This document shows, piece after piece, positions 8,711 through 16,352 of a DNA stretch of 61,357 nt (positions are counted from its first letter, which is position 1; each line of letters begins with the position of its first letter). The stretch is from an uncultured Eubacteriales bacterium (GTDB lineage Bacteria; Bacillota; Clostridia; TANB77; CAG-508). The stretch is taken from the NCBI GenBank assembly GCA_949288185.1, contig CASEIZ010000034.1, positions 1-61,357 of the forward strand. Direction: 5' to 3'. The notes under the pieces were generated by a model. It saw only the letters and a program-made list of their open reading frames with translations, had not been told where the DNA came from and made no database searches. A program made the translations under genes and the position numbers.

Positions 8711-9730
8711 ATGAGTAAAAAAGGAAAAATTGTGCTAGTGGTAGCAATCTTAGTTATTGTAATCGTTATTACCGTTGTTGCTATAAAATGTCAAAAAGGA
8801 AATAATCAAAATACTTTACAAACCATCCATGTTAGTGAGGTAACACGTTCAGTCTTTTATGCACCACAATATGTAGCAATTAATAATGGATATTTTGAAG
8901 AAAAAGGATTAGAAATTGAATTATCTACTGGTCAAGGTGCAGATGCTGTTATGACAAGTGTATTGGCCAATCAAGTAGAAATTGGATTTGCAGGTCCAGA
9001 GGCTTCAATCTATGTATATAACGAAGGAAAAGAAGATTATACAGAAGTATTTGCTCAATTAACGAAAAAAGATGGCTCATTATTAGTTTCTAGAACAGAT
9101 GAAGAAAATTTTAGTTGGGAAAATTTAAAAGGAAAAACGGTTATTCCAGGAAGAAAAGGTGGCGTACCATATATGACATTAGAATATGTCTTAAAAAAGA
9201 ATGGAATTAATCCAGAAACAGATGTGGTATTAGATGACAGTATCAAATTTGATTTAATGGCAGGTGCGTTTGCGGCTGGAAATGCTGACTATGTAACTTT
9301 ATTTGAGCCAACAGCTTCTTTAACAGAACAAGAAGGAAAAGGATATGTAGTGGCATCAGTTGGAGAAGAGGCAGGAGAAATACCATATACAGCCTATTTT
9401 GCTAAAAAAAGCTATATTGAGGCAAATGAAGATATTATTCAAAGCTTTACAGACGCGATTTATGAAGGGCAAACTTGGGTAAAAGAACATACTGCAGAAG
9501 AAATTGCAACTGTTATACAAGACTTTTTCCCAGATACGAGTATTGAAATGTTAACAGAGGCAATACAAACATATAAAGATATTGATGCATGGAATGAAAC
9601 GCCTGTATTGAAAGAAGAAAGTTTTAATAGGCTTCAAGAAGTTATGACATTGGCTGGAGAACTAGAAAATCCAGCACCATATGACAAAGTTGTGAATAAT
9701 ACGTATGCGATTCAAAGTATTGAAAATTAA
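8711..9730 (+). CDS. ABC transporter substrate-binding protein (NMT1/SsuA-like)
   Basis: A 339-residue extracytosolic receptor with an N-terminal membrane helix (residues 6-26) and a periplasmic-binding-protein fold. The YAPQYVAINNGYFEEKGLEIEL block and the GQGADAVMTSVLANQVEIGF block are typical of the NMT1/THI5-like family, whose ligands include sulfonates, HMP and riboflavin. The ligand cannot be read from sequence, and no TPP or FMN riboswitch is visible upstream. The cysteine after the helix follows a lysine (AIKC), which is not a normal lipobox, so anchoring may be by the uncleaved helix. Confidence 0.82.
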   Translation: MSKKGKIVLVVAILVIVIVITVVAIKCQKGNNQNTLQTIHVSEVTRSVFYAPQYVAINNGYFEEKGLEIELSTGQGADAVMTSVLANQVEIGFAGPEASIYVYNEGKEDYTEVFAQLTKKDGSLLVSRTDEENFSWENLKGKTVIPGRKGGVPYMTLEYVLKKNGINPETDVVLDDSIKFDLMAGAFAAGNADYVTLFEPTASLTEQEGKGYVVASVGEEAGEIPYTAYFAKKSYIEANEDIIQSFTDAIYEGQTWVKEHTAEEIATVIQDFFPDTSIEMLTEAIQTYKDIDAWNETPVLKEESFNRLQEVMTLAGELENPAPYDKVVNNTYAIQSIEN

Positions 9731-9756
9731 TTTTTACTATTATGTTAAAAAATATA

Positions 9757-9785
9757 TTGACAAATAAAACCCATAATGTTATATT
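9757..9785 (+). promoter_or_regulatory. Sigma-A promoter of the XRE regulator gene
   Basis: TTGACA (9757-9762), a 17-nt spacer and TATATT (9780-9785), with AAAGGAG 10 nt before the start codon at 9810. Confidence 0.7.
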
Positions 9786-9809
9786 TACCAATAAAGGAGA
9801 AGTGATAAT

Positions 9810-10142
9810 ATGAATATGGATTTTTCTAATATTGGTAAAAGAATACAAGCAACAAGAATAGAAAACAAAATTAGCCAAAAAGAAATGGCGGAGTTTTTAG
9901 GGATTTCTCTAAATTATATAAGCAAATTAGAAAATGGAAAAACCAAAATAGAATTGAAAACATTTTTAAAAATATGTGATTTCTTAAATATTTCTATTTA
10001 TGATGTTCTAAATGAGAAAAGTGATCATATAATAGGATATATGGATAAAGAGTTGTATGAATTAATCATAAAATGTAATCTGGAGAAACAAAAATTTATA
10101 TATCATATGGTAAAGTTATTGATAAAAAATCAAGTGGTATGA
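9810..10142 (+). CDS. XRE-family helix-turn-helix regulator
   Basis: A 110-residue protein. Residues 8-65 form a Cro/C1-type HTH (IGKRIQATRIENKISQKEM, then LGISLNYISKLENGKTKI). The C-terminal 40 residues are a short helical region of unknown role. It has its own promoter and terminator, so it is a single-gene unit. Its target is unknown; autoregulation or control of the neighbouring transporter are only guesses. Confidence 0.85.
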   Translation: MNMDFSNIGKRIQATRIENKISQKEMAEFLGISLNYISKLENGKTKIELKTFLKICDFLNISIYDVLNEKSDHIIGYMDKELYELIIKCNLEKQKFIYHMVKLLIKNQVV

Positions 10143-10179
10143 AACTTCTGAAGGATTATATAAATTAGTAAAATTTGGA

Positions 10180-10206
10180 AAAAAGTCAAAAATTTGACTT
10201 TTTTTT
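10180..10206 (+). terminator. Rho-independent terminator after XRE gene
   Basis: AAGTCAAA/TTTGACTT stem with a 2-nt centre followed by eight Ts. Confidence 0.75.
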
Positions 10207-10274
10207 AGATTTATAGTATACTGTTTCGGTACTACTTTTTTTAAAATATAAAATATTTAAGGAGAAGGATTACA

Positions 10275-11597
10275 ATGAAAAGTAAAATGAATATAAAAAG
10301 CATTTTTGTCATGGCAATTATATCATTAGCTAGTTTGCTTTTTATAAATATCAGCTTAGCAGCAAATACTGGAACAATCAATGTAGATGTTGCTAATTTA
10401 AGGGAGACGGCAGATGCTGAAAGTACAATCTTGGAACAAATTACTTTGAATCAAGAAGTCGAAATTGTTGGAGAAGAAGGTGACTGGTATCAAGTTACAT
10501 ATAATAGAATTACAGGATATGTAAGTAAAGAACTAGTTACAGTAAATTCAAATTCAGAAACTACAGAAGATAATAATCAAGTAAGTGAAAATACAGCAGA
10601 AGAAAATAGTGAAAAAGTAGAAACTACAACAGAAGAAGGTACTGAAACAGACAGTACAGAAGAAATAACATTAGGAGAATATAAAATTTCAGAGGATACA
10701 AGACTAAAATTAATACCATCAATTAATGCGACAGATGTGATAGAATTAAAAACAGATGAAACAGTTACTGTCACAGAAATCATGAATGGATGGGCATGTG
10801 TAGAAACACAAACAACAAAAGGTTGGTTAAGAAAAGATAAATTAAAGAAAGATGAGCCAGTGGAAGAACCAGTAGAAGAAGTACAAGAAGAACCACAAGA
10901 ACCAGCTCAAGAAACACCAATCAAAACACAATATGTAAATTCTACAACTGTTAATGTAAGACAAGAAGCAAATACTTCTAGTACAATTGTAACGACTGTA
11001 GCTTTAAATACAGAAGTTCAAGTTTATAGTGAAGAAAATGGCTGGAGCAGAGTAATAGTGAATAATATAGAAGGATATATTTCATCTTCATTATTATCAG
11101 ACAGTAAACAAGAAACATCGAGAGGCCAAACCACTTCTAGAAGAACAAGTAGTACAAAAACAACCACAAATACAACAAGTCAAAAAACAAATCAAACAAC
11201 AACAGCTCAAACAGCAAGTGTACCAGCATCTAGTAATGGTTCATCAATTGTAGCAACAGCTAAAAAATATTTAGGATATAAATATACTTATGGAGGAAGT
11301 TCACCAAATACAGGATTTGACTGTTCAGGATTTACTTCATATATATTTAAACAATATGGAATATCTTTAAATAGAACAGCTGCAGGACAATATAGTAATG
11401 GTGTTGCTGTTAATAGAGCAAACTTACAACCAGGTGATTTAGTTATGTTTGGTAAATCTGGAATTAATCATGTGGCAATATACATTGGTGGGGGACAGAT
11501 TATACATTCATCAACGCCATCAACAGGTGTTAGAATCGACTCTTTGAGCACAGGATATTATAATAATAATTATGTGGGTGCTAGAAGAGTACTATAA
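10275..11597 (+). CDS. SH3-domain NlpC/P60 cell-wall hydrolase
   Basis: A 440-residue secreted peptidoglycan hydrolase. The signal peptide is residues 1-32. Three bacterial SH3 repeats follow (about 35-85, 135-190 and 210-270), linked by Glu/Thr- and Pro/Glu-rich spacers, then a Thr/Ser/Gln-rich linker (about 275-320). The C-terminal NlpC/P60 domain holds the catalytic cysteine in FDCSGFTSYIF, the histidine in GINHVAIYIGGG and a further HSS near the end. The family cleaves stem-peptide bonds such as D-γ-Glu-diaminopimelate. The window has no obvious partner gene. Confidence 0.9.
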   Translation: MKSKMNIKSIFVMAIISLASLLFINISLAANTGTINVDVANLRETADAESTILEQITLNQEVEIVGEEGDWYQVTYNRITGYVSKELVTVNSNSETTEDNNQVSENTAEENSEKVETTTEEGTETDSTEEITLGEYKISEDTRLKLIPSINATDVIELKTDETVTVTEIMNGWACVETQTTKGWLRKDKLKKDEPVEEPVEEVQEEPQEPAQETPIKTQYVNSTTVNVRQEANTSSTIVTTVALNTEVQVYSEENGWSRVIVNNIEGYISSSLLSDSKQETSRGQTTSRRTSSTKTTTNTTSQKTNQTTTAQTASVPASSNGSSIVATAKKYLGYKYTYGGSSPNTGFDCSGFTSYIFKQYGISLNRTAAGQYSNGVAVNRANLQPGDLVMFGKSGINHVAIYIGGGQIIHSSTPSTGVRIDSLSTGYYNNNYVGARRVL

Positions 11598-11668
11598 TGA
11601 TAATGAAATTGGAGGAGATAGGTTGAAAATTTAATTCTTTTCCAACTGGGTTTGGAACTTAGGGAGGA

Positions 11669-14197
11669 ATGATAGCAAATTTGAAAAGACCAATTGTCGT
11701 TATAGTTATAGGATATATCATTGGAATTATATGGGGGCTATACTTAAATTTTAGTATAGTCCTTTTATATATCCTAATAGCTATATTGTTTTATAGAAAA
11801 AGTCAAAGAAATTCAATTATGTCGTTTCTGATTATTCTTTTAAGAAAATGTCTAAAAAGTAAAAAGAATACATCATTTCAATTATTTTCAATTCATCGAT
11901 ATGTTCGATATATCAAATTAATTTTGACAAAACAAGTTATTTTTTTAATCGTCATGAGTTCTATTATTTCAAATACAATTCTCCTATTCCAAGAAAATCG
12001 ATATGAAAATCTATATCCTGAAGAAACCATCATCGTAGAAGGAATTATTGTCAGTAATCAGGAAGAAAGAGAATATAAAAATCGATATAAAGTAAAGGTT
12101 TTAACAGTGAATTCATCTGATAAATATCAATCTACACAAATTTATATAGAAGTAAAAAAAGATATCAAGTTTCAATATGGTGATAAAGTACAATTACAAG
12201 GAGAGTTTCGAAAAGGAAATGAACAAAGAAATACAGGTGGATTTGACTATCAGTTATATTTAAAATCTATCCATATATATGGTACTTTAAAAGTTGAAAA
12301 CTATCAAAAAATATCTTCAGACAATGTAAATTGGATTCAAAAAGGTATCAATTCAATCAAGCTAGAAATTACAGAAAATATTGAAACAGTTTTAGAAAAA
12401 GAGGAAGCACAAATTGTAAAAGGATTAATTTTAGGCGATACCATAGCTTTAGAAGAAGAGTTAAAAGAAAAATTTCAAATAGCAAATATTTCTCATGTAC
12501 TAGCAGTATCTGGTATGCATATTATCTATATTGTTATCGGAATAGAAGTTGTTTTTAAAAAGTGCTTAGGAAAAAGAAATGTCAAATATGTTGTCATTAT
12601 TGGTTTGCTATTTTACATAGCACTAACAGGATATACGAGTTCAATTGTAAGAGCAGGCATTATGGGGATGATGAATATAATTGCTTTCTTAGTGTATAGA
12701 AAAAATGATATTTGGACATCGATTGCCATTTCGATAGGAGCGATATTAATACAAAATCCATATGCGATTACAGGTGTCGGATTACAATTATCTTACTTAG
12801 GTACGATTGGAATTATATTGTTTAATAAAAATATAAAGCAATTTTTAGATAATATAAAATGGATAAAAAATAATATACGAATAAAAAGAAGTAAACGAAT
12901 TTCTAAGATTGTAGAAAATCTAAAAGATATGATATCTGTCACACTTTCTGCACAAATGATGATTCTTCCGATTATGTTTTATCATTTTAATATGATAGGA
13001 ATCTATTTTGTCATAACCAATATTTTAGTTAGTATCATGATTGGTCCCATTATGTTTTTATCGATTATTTTTATCTTTAGTTCATTTATTCATTTACAAA
13101 TTTCACAATTTATATCTGTTTTTTTATCATTAGGAATTAAATGTCTAATACAAATATCTAATTTGGCCAATTTGCCTTTTTCAAAAATATATGTTCCCAC
13201 ACCAAGTATTTTGTTTATTATTATTTATTACATTGTGATATTGGCGGGAAACCAAATATATATGATTTATACTAGTAAATATATAAATAGTACGAAAAAA
13301 AGAGTTAAAAATCTAATTGCACTGATGAAATACAAACTATATGAAAAAAAGAAAAAAACAAAGAAAATATATCAGAAAATTTTACGAGAAAGAAATATAA
13401 AAGCATTTATTAAGCGAACATATAAAGGGATTTTCTTAATCATTTTTTTGATAGGAATTTATCAATTTCCTAAAGATTTAGAAATTCATTTCTTAGATGT
13501 GGGACAAGGAGATTCTTGCTTTATCATAACACCAAATCATAAAACTATTTTGATCGATGGAGGAGGAAGTACTTCAAATACATTTGATGTGGGAAAAGAT
13601 ACGGTAATACCCTATTTACTAGATAAAGGATATACAACGCTAGATTATGTATTTATTTCTCATTTTGATCAAGACCATGTAGGAGGAATATTGTCTGTAT
13701 TAGAAGAATTGAAAGTAGGACAAGTATTTATCAGTAAACAGGGAGAAAAAAGTGAAAATTATGAAACATTTTTAAAAATTGTAGAACAAAAGAAATTGAG
13801 GGTACGAGAAGTAAAAATGGGTAACAAAATGACAATAGGAGATGTTACTTTCCATATATTATGGCCAGAAGGAAAACAAATAGAAGAAAATATATTAAAT
13901 AACAATGCCATAGTCATGAAATTACAGTATAAAAATTTTAGTATGTTATTTACTGGTGACATAGAGGCAGTGGCAGAGAAGAAAATTTTAAGCTTATATG
14001 ATACTAATTTGAATAGTTTAAAGGCAACTGTTTTAAAAGTAGCTCATCATGGTTCTAAAAGTTCATCGACAGAAGAATTTTTAGAAGCAGCAAATAGTAA
14101 AGTTGCTATCATTGGGGTAGGAGAAAACAACATGTTTGGACATCCAAGTAATGCTGTTTTAGAAAGATTACAATCATTTCGGCATGCAGATTTTTAG
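11669..14197 (+). CDS. comEC: ComEC/Rec2 DNA-uptake channel, C-terminus frameshifted
   Basis: An 842-residue protein with N-terminal helices and a DUF4131-like region, the ComEC membrane channel (about 235-480, with LAVSGMHI and GLQLSYLGTIGI) and a C-terminal metallo-β-lactamase-like domain (LDVGQGDSCFI, ILIDGGG, SHFDQDHVGG, KVAHHGSK). In competent bacteria it carries single-stranded DNA across the membrane. The frame ends early after RLQSF. One base fewer near 14180 would continue it in the next frame as GMQIFRTDEIGEIRI... to a stop at 14285, which is the expected family ending. So it carries a one-base insertion or an assembly error. The ATG at 11669 is only 1 nt from GGAGG; TTG 11681 is an alternative start. 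Confidence 0.85.
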   Translation: MIANLKRPIVVIVIGYIIGIIWGLYLNFSIVLLYILIAILFYRKSQRNSIMSFLIILLRKCLKSKKNTSFQLFSIHRYVRYIKLILTKQVIFLIVMSSIISNTILLFQENRYENLYPEETIIVEGIIVSNQEEREYKNRYKVKVLTVNSSDKYQSTQIYIEVKKDIKFQYGDKVQLQGEFRKGNEQRNTGGFDYQLYLKSIHIYGTLKVENYQKISSDNVNWIQKGINSIKLEITENIETVLEKEEAQIVKGLILGDTIALEEELKEKFQIANISHVLAVSGMHIIYIVIGIEVVFKKCLGKRNVKYVVIIGLLFYIALTGYTSSIVRAGIMGMMNIIAFLVYRKNDIWTSIAISIGAILIQNPYAITGVGLQLSYLGTIGIILFNKNIKQFLDNIKWIKNNIRIKRSKRISKIVENLKDMISVTLSAQMMILPIMFYHFNMIGIYFVITNILVSIMIGPIMFLSIIFIFSSFIHLQISQFISVFLSLGIKCLIQISNLANLPFSKIYVPTPSILFIIIYYIVILAGNQIYMIYTSKYINSTKKRVKNLIALMKYKLYEKKKKTKKIYQKILRERNIKAFIKRTYKGIFLIIFLIGIYQFPKDLEIHFLDVGQGDSCFIITPNHKTILIDGGGSTSNTFDVGKDTVIPYLLDKGYTTLDYVFISHFDQDHVGGILSVLEELKVGQVFISKQGEKSENYETFLKIVEQKKLRVREVKMGNKMTIGDVTFHILWPEGKQIEENILNNNAIVMKLQYKNFSMLFTGDIEAVAEKKILSLYDTNLNSLKATVLKVAHHGSKSSSTEEFLEAANSKVAIIGVGENNMFGHPSNAVLERLQSFRHADF

Positions 14198-14323
14198 GAC
14201 AGATGAAATTGGAGAAATTCGTATAAGTGTTAATCACAAAGGAAAGATTCGTGTGAAAAAGTTTATAGAGAAATTTAGCGACTAAAAATAGTTGCAAAAT
14301 ATAAAAGAAGGGAGTATAATAAA

Positions 14324-14581
14324 ATAAGTAAATTAGAAAAAGAAATAGAAAGACTAAAATCAAAACCAAAAGATTATACATATGATGAAGCAAAAACATT
14401 ATTAAATAAATTAGGATTTTATGAAAATAATAAAGGAAAAACATCTGGTTCGAGAGTTATGTTTATGAACAGAAATAATATAAAAATAGAACTACATAAA
14501 CCACATCCAAGCAATATATTAAAGCCATATCAAGTACATAATTTGTTGAAAAAATTAAGTGAAATGGAGGAATTTAAATGA
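14324..14581 (+). CDS. hicA: HicA-family toxin with ATA in place of the start codon
   Basis: An 85-residue reading frame beginning ATA-AGT-AAA-TTA-GAA (SKLEKEIERLKSKPKDYTYD), with LLNKLGFYENNKG, GSRVMFMNR and IELHKPHP. This matches the HicA mRNA-interferase family, in the branch that has GSR rather than GSH in the active-site loop. No ATG, GTG or TTG is in frame nearby, but AAGAAGGGAG is well placed before the ATA. The stop codon overlaps the hicB start (ATGA), the standard hicAB arrangement. It may be silenced by an ATG-to-ATA change, or use a rare start at low level. Confidence 0.65.
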   Translation: MSKLEKEIERLKSKPKDYTYDEAKTLLNKLGFYENNKGKTSGSRVMFMNRNNIKIELHKPHPSNILKPYQVHNLLKKLSEMEEFK

Positions 14582-14919
14582 AAAATATTATGAAATATCG
14601 AGGATACTGGGCAGAAATTAAATATAGCGATGAAGATGAATGTTTTTGTGGAGAAATAGAAGGATTAAAAAACGATAGTATCTCATTTGAGGGGGAAACA
14701 GTTAAGGAATTAAAGAAAGATTTCAAAGATGCCATAGACCATTATTTAAGTGTATGTAAAGCAAATAATTTAGAGCCTGAGAAACAAGCAAAAGGATCTC
14801 TGAATGTAAGATTAGGTGTAGAGCTTCATAACAAAGCAAAAATGAAATCAATTGAAAAAAATATTTCTATTAATGAATTAATAAAACAAGCTGTTATTGC
14901 TTATTTAAAAGCAAATTAA
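14578..14919 (+). CDS. hicB: HicB-family antitoxin
   Basis: A 113-residue protein. The N-terminal half is the partly degraded RNase-H-like HicB fold (YWAEIKYSDEDECFCGEIEGL). The C-terminal half is a ribbon-helix-helix DNA-binding domain (GSLNVRLGVELHNKAKMKSI...SINELIKQAVIAYL), so it can both bind the toxin and repress the operon. It overlaps hicA by 4 bp. Confidence 0.88.
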   Translation: MKNIMKYRGYWAEIKYSDEDECFCGEIEGLKNDSISFEGETVKELKKDFKDAIDHYLSVCKANNLEPEKQAKGSLNVRLGVELHNKAKMKSIEKNISINELIKQAVIAYLKAN

Positions 14920-15062
14920 GTAATTAGAAAACAATAAAAAAGACAAGAAAATGTATAAAGGAAAAAAAAAGGTAAATAATACTATAAAAGGTGAGAAAAG
15001 GTAAAATTGAAAAGGATAAGAACCTTAAGAATCAAATTTATCTTTGGAAAGGAATGTAGAAC

Positions 15063-15671
15063 ATGAAAAAAAGTATAATCATTTCAGCCATTATTGTATT
15101 ATTTATCTTAGGAACAGTCATTGGCACTATTTTAATAAAAAATTTTTCAGACCAGGAAAAAACAGAAACAGAAATTGCAGAACAAAATCAAGAAGAAATT
15201 TATGATGAATGTACAGATGAATATGAAGAAATGATAGAAGGTAACACATTAGTAGAGGAGACAAGCTCAGAAGGAGAAAAAATATCTCCAAATTGTTCCA
15301 TCATATTTAGAAGACATTATAATGACTGTGGACATACGATTGAACAATATGCTAGTATTCCAACTGAATTAGTGAATAAAACAGAAGAGGATTTACAAGA
15401 ACAATATGAAGGTTGGACAATAGAGGAATTTTCACGAAATCAAATTGTTTTATATAGAGAGTTTGATAGTGAATGTGGAGAACATTATGTATTAAGAGAA
15501 AAAGATGGAAAAGTTGTTGTATACTTAAAAACAGGTGATACAGAAGAATTAGTAGAAGAAACAGATATCGCAACAGAATTTTTAACAGAAACAGATAGAA
15601 TTGCGCTACAAAATGGCATTGAAGCAAATGGAAGAGTGGAATTGAATCAGATAATAGAAGATTATGAATAA
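15063..15671 (+). CDS. Membrane-anchored protein with BofC-like C-terminal domain
   Basis: 202 residues: one N-terminal membrane helix (5-27), an acidic spacer, then an extracytosolic domain with cysteines (NCSIIF, HYNDCGH, DSECGEHY). The end (YVLREKDGKVVVYLKTGD...EFLTETDRIALQNGIEANGRVELNQIIEDY) resembles the C-terminal domain of BofC, a forespore protein that tunes pro-sigma-K processing in Bacillus. Similar domains also occur outside sporulation, so the role is uncertain. Good ribosome site (GGAAAGGAATG). Confidence 0.6.
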   Translation: MKKSIIISAIIVLFILGTVIGTILIKNFSDQEKTETEIAEQNQEEIYDECTDEYEEMIEGNTLVEETSSEGEKISPNCSIIFRRHYNDCGHTIEQYASIPTELVNKTEEDLQEQYEGWTIEEFSRNQIVLYREFDSECGEHYVLREKDGKVVVYLKTGDTEELVEETDIATEFLTETDRIALQNGIEANGRVELNQIIEDYE

Positions 15672-15711
15672 ACTTGAAAAATATTCATATTAGGTGAAGC
15701 CCTCATACTGT

Positions 15712-15752
15712 AAAAAAGATGAAACGCCTTAACGGGCGTTTTCATCTTTTTT
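15712..15752. terminator. Bidirectional terminator
   Basis: AAAAAAGATGAAACGCC and GGGCGTTTTCATCTTTTTTT form a long stem with A- and T-tracts on both sides, between the BofC-like gene and the converging pgsA gene. It overlaps the 3' end of pgsA. Confidence 0.8.
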
Positions 15753-16343
15753 TCTTCCTTTTCTTTCTTTTTTATCAATCGTAACTTCTTTATTCAAATC
15801 TTGTTTGTCAATAAACCCTTTTTGATAAACATCTTTAATATACATCAATAAAGAAAATACAGTAGCAAATAAAGCTAAATAGAATAACCACAGGTCTAAA
15901 TTAGACCAAATAGATTCTAAATTAAATTGATTGATTAATAATGAAAATACAATAGCAACATAGAAAAGCACAGTTGCTAACTTTCCATACCATTTGCTAT
16001 ATACCACCACATCTTTACCATAAAGGAAAGAGGCGCCTGCAATCATAATTAATTCTTTTAGTAGTACAATTGCTAATATCCAAATAGGAATGATATCGAT
16101 TATTGTCAAAGATGCAATGGTAGAAATTTGTGTTAACTTATCTGCCAAAGGATCCATTAATTTTCCAAAGTTAGATATTAAATTAAATTTTCTTGCAATA
16201 AATCCATCAGCAATATCTGTGATACCAGATACTGTGAAGAAGATAAAAGCAATGATATAATCTCCGTTAAAAATACTGATTACAATAACTGGTATCAATA
16301 AAAATCGAATAATGGTTAGTGCGTTTGGTACATGTTTTAACAT
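15729..16343 (-). CDS. pgsA: CDP-diacylglycerol-glycerol-3-phosphate 3-phosphatidyltransferase
   Basis: A 204-residue membrane enzyme of phosphatidylglycerol synthesis. It contains the CDP-alcohol phosphotransferase motif D-x2-DG-x2-AR-x8-G-x3-D-x3-D as DIADGFIARKFNLISNFG followed by KLMDPLAD, and about five helices. The tail is unusually basic (KKERKGRKK). It lies 9 bp behind clpE and is probably co-transcribed with it. Confidence 0.92.
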   Translation of the reverse strand: MLKHVPNALTIIRFLLIPVIVISIFNGDYIIAFIFFTVSGITDIADGFIARKFNLISNFGKLMDPLADKLTQISTIASLTIIDIIPIWILAIVLLKELIMIAGASFLYGKDVVVYSKWYGKLATVLFYVAIVFSLLINQFNLESIWSNLDLWLFYLALFATVFSLLMYIKDVYQKGFIDKQDLNKEVTIDKKERKGRKKDENAR

Positions 16344-16352
16344 AAAAATCTC

